64,000 bases of DNA from Symbiodinium natans. Taxonomy: Eukaryota > Sar > Dinophyceae > Suessiales > Symbiodiniaceae. Shown here one piece after another: positions 53,601 to 62,600 of the stretch. The first letter of the stretch is position 1. Every line of letters starts with the position of its first letter. A program made the translations under genes and the position numbers. The stretch is from positions 12,501 to 76,500 of the forward strand of contig CAJNDS010002297.1 of NCBI GenBank assembly GCA_905221605.1. The letters are read 5' to 3'. Under the pieces are notes generated by a model. That model did not search any database. It worked only from the letters and a program-made list of their open reading frames with translations, and had not been told where the DNA came from.

Positions 53601-56600
53601 CATCTTCCTCTTGTTTGCCAAACCCAGTGCAACTATGTCTTGGTCCTCACACCACGCGACTAAGTGCAGGGAGGCGTCCCTCATCCGCAGTCCCCGCGCC
53701 ATTGCCCTTATATGCGTTGGCCATGGATGGACTGTGCTGCAACGATACAAATTTCTCATCTGCAAGCTGCTGCGACTCAATTTGCCAAGGCCGGCGCACC
53801 ACTCGACTGCAAGTATTCGACGCCTGTCACCCTTCACGACGAGCCACCACATCCGAGGGCACGGATCCGTCATGGTTAGAAGGCTCATGTGATACAAGTA
53901 CCCTCCTGGTGGCTATTCCATTGGACGTGCCGGGTGCTCTGTCTTGCTGTTGTCTTTCTTAACCTGTGCCAAACACCGAATCGCGACACGGTCCTTTGCA
54001 ATCAAGACCAACCGAAGAAGCCTCCTGCGCTCGTCCAAATCTACGCGGTTGAGAACCTTGAACATCACCAATCAGGATGCAAGCACGGGAAACGGGTATC
54101 GAGGCTTCAAGCATGTCGGGCGCACATTAAGCCGCATCGACATGACGTGATAGCTGAATCAACACGTCATCCACGGGATTGGGAGGAGGGAGGAGCCACA
54201 ACAACCCCTCTTTGACATCCCAAGCCTGGCAAAGACAGTCCAAAACCCTACAAGCCGCAAGCAAACCTGAAAAAGTGCAGTACACAGGTGCACAGTAGCA
54301 GATGACAGAAGTACGACCTGCAAAAAAAACTTTTGGACGCCGTGACACATATCTCGAAAGCCTCAACCATAACAGCGTGCTTAGCTAGGATGCTCGCAGG
54401 CGCTGATGGTCGCGTTGTAGGAGATGGCCTCGGCGCATCGTTCGTAGCAGGGCTGGAATCAGAGCCTTAAGGCCCCAAAAGGAAAGGGACTCAGTCTCTT
54501 CAGCCACTTCAGCCACTTCAGCCCTACTCCAAAACCGTGAAAAAGGCCCCTAACTTCCAAAAGAGCAGCGCTGCTGCGGAGCTGGTCCCGCTGCTGCCGG
54601 GCGTGCAGAAGCAGCGCCTCTTTCGGCTGAGGCTTCAGACGAGGATGGGCCTGAAAACCCTGCGGAAAATATATTCCCGGATGTGATCTTCTTAAAATCA
54701 ATAAGGGAAATATACAATGCTTCAAGGGCCTACTTAGACTTAGTGTTGATTTCCTTTCAACATTTATCTAGGAGATCCGAGCCTGCTTCCATGTACCGCC
54801 GCGCTCACAAGCCGAGATGTCCACGTGACGGCCTCAGAAGAGTTTCATAACCCGGAACACCTGCAAGCCTAATTTCCCCATGAACCTTCAAGTACTCTGA
54901 ACCAGGGTCTCTGCCCCTCAAGGGAGCTGGAGGCTTTTTCTATTTTTTTGGTGGGGAGGGGGGGGGGCGGGGGGGGTTGCCGCTTCGATCGGTAGATTGG
55001 TTGCGGCTTCGAGGCTCAGGGCCTTCAAGGATGTCCGCAGCCCCATGGGCTGATAGGGTTTTAGGCTTTGTGGGGTTTAGGGTTTGCACATGGAACCCCC
55101 ATGTGAAGTACAGAAACAGAGGCCTCGAAACTCCCACACCCCAAGCCCAAAACGCCCTAAACCCTAAACCTGCAGCGAGCAGGGCTGGCATGTGCGGCAT
55201 GACCCCTCTTCTCTAGTCGCCATGTTGCTGATCCCATCTGGAAGAATACCGCTGGCCGTCAAGCCTTCAAAGAGAAGCCTGCGTTGAAGTCTTCTGGCTT
55301 TGCGATTGCATCTGTCAGTGCTTCAGGGTGTGGGGCTTGTAGGCGTTGCAGTTGCAAAGGCTTGCAGGAGTAACTTTTCACAAGCCCTGGAACCTATAAC
55401 CCTAAACCTAGACCCTGAACCCCAGAAACCCTAAGCCCATACACCCAGCCCATAGACCCTACAAGTCAGACTTACCTGGGATTTTGAGATCCTAACCTCC
55501 CCAACCCTAAACCGCTTTAACCCCAAACCCTCAACCTCCGAAACAAACCCTCCACCCTAACGCTAAACCCTAAACCCTAAACCCTAAACCCTAAACCCTA
55601 AACCCTAAACCCTAAACCCTAAACCCTAAACCCTTCACCTCCTTTAGCCATACACCCGAAACCCTAAACCCTAAACCGGGATTCTGGGGGCACCTGGTCC
55701 ACTCCCAGAGGCCGGCGCGGCCGCAAGCGCTGCCCGCCGCGTTGGCGCCGGCCAGGTCGGGCCCGCCAGGCGTCCTGCACCTGGTCCCGGGAGTTGGGGT
55801 TTAGGGTTTAGGGTTTAGGGTTCAGGGTTTAGGGTTTAGGGTTTTGGGTTCTATAGGGTTTAGGCCCGGCAGCTGACTACAATGCCCCTTAATTAAGGAA
55901 GATTCCTTAAAGTATATAAGGGGCTTCATTATGGTTTCAGGAAGATTCCTTGATTAAGTGGGTATTGGAACCAGTGTGCCCCGTCCCCCCTCCCCAAAAG
56001 CAATCTGGACTAGGGTTTACCTGAAACGCCTTACCCAAAAAACAAGGGGCTACTCTGCCCCTAAAACGTGGGAAACTGTAGCACATTATTATAGCCTAGT
56101 TACCCCAGATAAGGGGCTACTTTGCCCCTACAAAATAGGAAGCTGTAGCCCATAATCATAGTCTACGGGCTTTCAAGGTAGGGTCTTGCTCTTTCACCGG
56201 GCCAAGCGCTGCGGCGGCGAGTCGGCGAGAAGCTCCAGCGCGCGCTCCCAGCGAGCTCCTGGAATCACAAGTTGCTGAGTGGCGCCAAGGACCTTATATG
56301 GGGGTTTACGATAATAAGGGACCCCGAAAATAGACCCCATATAGTAAAATCACCCCATATCGTAGGATCCCCTTATAATAAGGACCCCAACAAGGTAGCC
56401 CCTAATATCGTAAACCCCCATATCAGCCCTTCTCTCTTGCTCGAAATTGAAAGGAAAGGAGATCCCACGCGAAGCCCCGACAAGGAACAGGCCTTCAGTT
56501 GCAACCCTAAACCCTGGGCGTATGAAACCCTGTCAGAATCCTTATCCGCCTGTGTGTTCAGGGAGGGCCCTTTGGCTCATCACCATGAGGGTCCATGGTT

Positions 56601-59600
56601 TAGGTTTTGGGACCTAAAGCTTTCAGCTTTGGGTCGTTCAAAGGTTCACACTTGGCTTGCAAAAAGGGGTTTCTTGGTCAGGCTTGGCGTGTAAGGCTTG
56701 CCAGGCTTTGTACTCGAAACCTAAACCCTGCATGGGGGGGTCTACGAACGTAAGGGACCCCCAACAGAGTCCCCAAATAGTAGGATTCCCATATAAATAA
56801 GAAATACCCAAAAAGGTACCGTCGGATTTCGGAAACCCCCACATTGTAGGGCAGGGAGCCCTTCTCGCAAGCACTGATGCAGGCGTTGCAGCTGACGGCG
56901 TTTCCACGGAGGCGCCTTTGAGTTTGCGGGGGGGGGGGGGGGGGGGTTTGGAGTCTGGGGTTTCAGGCGTTTCGCCGTTTGGGGGTTGTGGGGTTTCGGG
57001 TTTCAGGCATTTAGGGGTTTAGGGTCCCTAAACCGAAGGTCTTGGGATCAGAAGCTGAGGAAGGCTGGAGAGCTACTCTGAGAGCCAGAGCCAGCTTCGG
57101 GATAGGTCGAAGGGAACGAACCCCCCCCCCCCCCCTCCCCTTACTAAACTTCCACAAATCGGCTCTGTGAACCCAGAACCCTACACCCTAAACCCTCGTG
57201 GGCTCTGGGAGTTTGGGCTTGGGGACTGGATGAACCCGCAAGTTGAGATCACCCACCCTACTTCAGGGTTTAGGGGTGTAGGGTTCAGCTGATCATGAGG
57301 AATAACAGGGGGCCCCTTTCTTGCGTAAAAGGGGTAGTAGGGTAGCTAAGCAGCTAACCCTTAAGAATGGTAGAAATTGAGGGCACTACGCTGGTTCCTA
57401 GTTGGCAGGCTTGATTTGGTTTGGTTCCCCCAAGGTAGCCACCGAAGCCATCAGCTCCACACCACGACACCCGTGGAAACACAGCGCTGCGAACAGCTGC
57501 AATGCACGCGGCCAGTCCTGGTTGGGATGGAGGGAAGGAGGGGGCCTGAACCCTAGAACCCCTAAACCCTAAACTGTAGGCTCTTGAGGGGTTCTAAACC
57601 TTTGGGGTGTAGGCTCTTGAGGGGTTCAAGGGTTTTTGTGGCAGTTCCTCTACAGTGTCCCAACGAGCCCACACCTTAGGTACCTGGAGGTATAAGGCAT
57701 CTCCCAACGCGAAACCCTGAGAACGAGGTAAAGAAGCCGAAGAGCCCCAAAGAGCCTTGCTTCCTTCCTTCCAAGGAATGAGGTGGACAAAATCCCACCC
57801 TAAGAGCCCTAAATATTCTCAGAACCCTAAGAACCCGAAGAACGAAAAAACAAAACTAAGAAGGGTCGACATACGTGAGGTTTCCGAACAAGTAGGGTAG
57901 AATTATATTGGGCCAGGGTGTATAATGACAGGCATTCTGCTGCATTTGGGGGATCTAAGGTCTTTGGCCAACACCTGGGCCCTGAACCCCCAGGGGTCCA
58001 CTCGGTCCTTGGACAAATGGTTGCTGAGCGTCGTGTTGTAGGAGATGACATCGGCAGGCATCTGCAACAGGACACTTGACTGGTGTTTCTTGGTAAAGGC
58101 CTGAGGGAACTACAGGCCCTCATATACACCCCTTAAAGGAGTTCTACAAGGGCAAAGAACGTGCCCTAACCTCCAAAAACCACCCAGTTCCCTGACTCCC
58201 TATTCAGAACTGGTGCACGTTTCGTGGTGAGTACACTCGTGGAAGCCAGCCTCTTGGACCCAGGCTCAGGATTTGATGATTGAAATTCTTTTCGCGGTTC
58301 AGGGCGGAGGGTTCCGGCTGTGGAGCTAATTTTTTGCGGGCCCGGGAGGTCAGTGCAGCAACTCGCGAGTGCGACCGCACAATGGCTTTAAGTACCCCCA
58401 GCTCGGAGAACTAGGTCCTGAGAGGTACGTTTGCAGGTTCTTGATGACTCACTAATCTAGTCTCCTTTGGGGTCGACATGTCTACCGTGCGGGGGCATAT
58501 ACCACCTTGAGAGTACTTATTCAAATATTGGAGCGCGTGTCTTGTGGCATTCCAGATTTATGTAGGGTGTTAGGGCTTAGGGTTGGGGTTCAGGGTTCGG
58601 GTCTTGGGATTTTGGGGGATTCGGGAAGAGGGGGTTATGCCTGTAAGCAGGGCGATGAGTACCCTAAATGAGGTTACAACCCCCCACTTACAGGCCTACT
58701 TGTGAACCTCCAACCCCAACCAAAACATTCCCGGACAAGTCACAAAAAGACCCTTCGCCAGTTTAGGGTTTAGGGGTTTTAGGGTTAGGGTTCAGGGTTT
58801 AGGGGTTTATTGGGCTTAGGGCTTCGGGTTTAGGGAACTCAACCCTATAAGCTCGAAACCAAAACCAAAACAAATATCCAATTCCAGTATAATTCGACAA
58901 CCAAGGGCCCAAAAACCACTAAACCCTAAACCACTAAACCCTAAGCCCTAAACCCTAACCCTAAACCCTAATCCCTAAACCGTTTAAACCGCAAGCCCTA
59001 AACCCTCATCACGCCTCTCGGTCTCTCAGGCCCACCAAACGCAAGGTGGCCCCTCTCCTTGCAAATTGTGGGCAAGAGGCTGAGGACGAAGAGGGATTCG
59101 GGGGTATGGCTATAAGGTTTAGGGTTTCGGGGTTTAGGATTTCGGGTTTGGGGTTAAGGGTTTAGGGGCTTAAGGGGCTTAAGGGGCTTAAGGGGTTAAT
59201 GGGGAAGGTTTCCGGAAGGTCCTTTTTCAGGCAAAGGAGAACAGTAAAAGATTTTTCGCTCTGGGCTCTGGGGATTATCTGGACTCCGGCTCAGGCTTTA
59301 TTCTCATCAATGAGGATTGTCGACCACTCTCCAGTGGCACCCTACGCCTAAGCAGGCCGGGTGGGAATTTAGGGTTTAGGGCTTAAGGCAAATGGTTTAG
59401 GGTTCAGGGTTGGGGGAAGGGGATACCATTGAGGGGGAGGGGAGGGGGGGGGCCGGGGGGGCAGACCGCGACGCATAATTCAACAAAGGTAGTGTTCCTG
59501 GGCCCCCTGGAATAGTTTTGCTGGAAGGTATGGGGGATTTCTGAAAACTGCTCATGCGCTACGAATTTGCCGATTTCATGACCTCGCGCTGCTTCGATAC

Positions 59601-62600
59601 AGATGTATGTACATCTGCTCACCGCACCAAGATTCTCAGTGACTAGTGGAACTCATGGCTGCAATGAGGTGGCTGTAGGGCTGTAGGATGATAATATGCC
59701 AGGCTAAGTGGCTCCGACTCTCAACACCGCATGCTCGCGAAGTCTAGCCAAGCCGTGGTTCTAAAATTCCACACAAACTCTGGAGTCTATATCTGGTCCA
59801 AAGCTAACCCCTAAACAGTAAACCTGAAGCGCATACACCCTGCAGTACTCCCGCAAGCCTAGACTCTAACCCAAACACACCTGAACTGACCACAGGCTCC
59901 AATCTTCGCTTGCGGTCGCGGCAGCTGCGGCATTAAAGATGATGAGATTCCTTCGGTTGGGAGGAGGGGTGGGGCCTCTCCACATTGTAGGGCCCTGTTC
60001 GGTTACCCCCCTAAACCGTCTAAGCCCCTAAAGCCAAATGCTCTAAACCTCAAACCCTAGACCCCAAACCCTCTACAAGGAACATACTACCCCTTGTGGG
60101 TTTGTCTCAGTCACCCGGCGAGAAGATGCATCACCATAGACGCTGCATCACAAATGTTCATCAGTCAAAATTGTGCGACAGGGGATGCGAATCCCCAAGT
60201 GGACGCTGCAGCCGAATCCTCGCATACGTGGCAGAGGCCACGGTACCAACGACAGTTTACTCGTGTACTTCTGCTATCATCAAATGTGTTCCGTCAAGAA
60301 AGGGTAGACTCGCGATGATGTGAGGTTCTCGATAGACACAATGGAGACACGGGATGGAGCCTCCTTTGCCTTCTTTGGTAAAGCTACCATGGAGAGAGCA
60401 AACTGCAAGTAGACGCTGACCCAAGCAGCTAGCATGAAACCTGGCTTCTGCAAGTGGAGTGGAAAGCTGAACGACGCAGTAAAAAAACGTGCGAAGTGAG
60501 ATACACCTCCTTTGCATCAGCAACGAAATCTCAAGAGGCCTCTAGTCTAGGTCAGCTGGACAACTGGGTTCGTAGCACACAGGTTCAAAGGTTCTAAACC
60601 ATCTGGGTCCCTTGATGAAGCTCCATTCAGGGATGCCGAGAACCGGGGTTCGGGGTTTTGGGTTTGAGGAGAGTCTACCTTGCAACAAGCCACCGAGTTG
60701 TGCTGAAGTCTGAACTCCACCAGAAACCCACAACCACCCTCCGCCAGAACCCTCAGTAACAATAACCCGCAATGTAGCAAATGCTGGCATTTGCTTACGA
60801 ACCCCCCAAAACATGAAATATTCTTCCTTGCACGGGCAATATAGGGAGCATTCTCTCTCTTATTTGTTGAAGGGGTTCTTACACAAATTGCGTAGAACGC
60901 AAGGTCCCCCTTGAGAACACTTCAGGCCCCTTTTTAGCGCAAGCCCGGAGGCACTTGTCTCATGCAAGCCGCACTTGCAAGCCGCTTTCCGCAACCCACG
61001 CAAACCTGGGTGCTCGTGTGGGCGTCCTCCCCTGAGGGTCTCTATAGGGTTTAGTATAGGTTTAGGGTTCAGGGTTCAGGATTTAGGTCTAGTAAAGGGT
61101 TTAGGGACTGTTCAGAGGATCTGGCCAGACCCAAACTTAAAACCCGAAACTTCGCAGATGAACCCTGCAAAAGCTTGCTTGCTCCCCTAAACCCTACTTG
61201 GAGGTTCATGGGTACTTAGAAGTGGGGTTCTAGATATAGGGTTCCCTACTTACAACCCTACTTCTAAGCACCCCTGAACCTCCAAAACAGCCCCCTGTTG
61301 TTGGTTCAAGGAGAGCCAAGCTGAGTGACAGGCGCAGGGCGCGGCGCCACTCAGCTCCATCGCCGCAAGCGGTAAGGAGGGTGCTGAAGGTGACGACCTT
61401 GTGATCTAATTAGCTGGGCCGGCAAATGGGCTTCAGAGTTTACAGGGCTACAGGTTGGGATGTTCCCCCTTGTTCCAACAGCCCCCTAAAAAGGGATTGT
61501 AATGCCTCCCCCCCCTACTCTAATATTAAGGACTGTTAGTCAGTAGTATAAGTGGGAACATCCCAAGTTATAGGGTTCGGTGATCAGGCTTCGGCTTGTC
61601 GAGACCCTTGACGTCCGTTGGAGTGTGGCAGAGAGTCATGGGGGCTTTGTCATGGGTTCCCCTACCTACCCCCCCCTAGGTTCCCGCCATACTTAAGGCT
61701 GTTCAGGTATAATCAAGCCTCACTGGGGTTATTTAAGGGGGAACCCTCGGGGGGGTAGTATACAGGGGAGTCCCACAAAAACAATTAACAATGTTCTTCC
61801 GTAAGAACCCCCCCCCAAAAAAACAAAAAAAAAACAAGAACAACTGAATAAAATAATCTAATACATATATATATATATGTATTCTTCCTTATGAGGGTAT
61901 TAGAGGGATCATTATCTTTTGTTTTTGGGCGGGGTCTTAAGCACATAGTAGATATAGCAAATCTCTGGATTCGGTGTGCTGAGGCCCTTGCCGAGCTCCG
62001 AATATTTCGAAGGTGCACCTCGGGAAGACTGGAATGAAACGCCACCTGGAATAGAAGCTTAAGCCTGCTGTCGCGACAGGGGCTCTGCAGGGTTGGGCGC
62101 CTAAACCCGAGTACGAACCACCCCCCCCCCCCCCCCCCCATATTAAATAAGCCCCAAAGAACCCAGAAAGCCAGAAAGCCTGAACCTCAACACCTACTCG
62201 AACCAGCCCTAAACCCACAAAGGGCGGTGGGGCCTCAGTCAGCATCTGTACCGCAGCGCCCCAGGCACTTTGGCCCACAGCGGCCAGCGCGGCGTTGGCG
62301 GCCACGGTGTTGGCCAGTAGCCCCGTAGCCTGGCTTTGCCAAGATATACAATGTGTGACATTAGGAACAGGCAACACCAGGGCGGGTGGGAGACACTACA
62401 GTTAAGGGCTTAGAGTAGCCTATACACCCTTGAAGAAGGGGAATGTACCAGTAAGTGAGGCATGCCGGTTTTATCGATCGTCTAGGAAAGACGTTAGGTT
62501 TCCAGTCTTCAAATTGTGACTCAAATGCCGCCCTGCAGTTTCCCAGTAGCTAGGAACTATACTAACTCTATCGGCCGCTGAAACCGGAATCCTGCAGCCT

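Noticed and set aside
58336-58392. Weak helical fragments such as this, 18690-18775 and 60390-60520, as firm PPR exons
   Set aside because: Kept only as low-confidence entries because they match spacing but not key residues.
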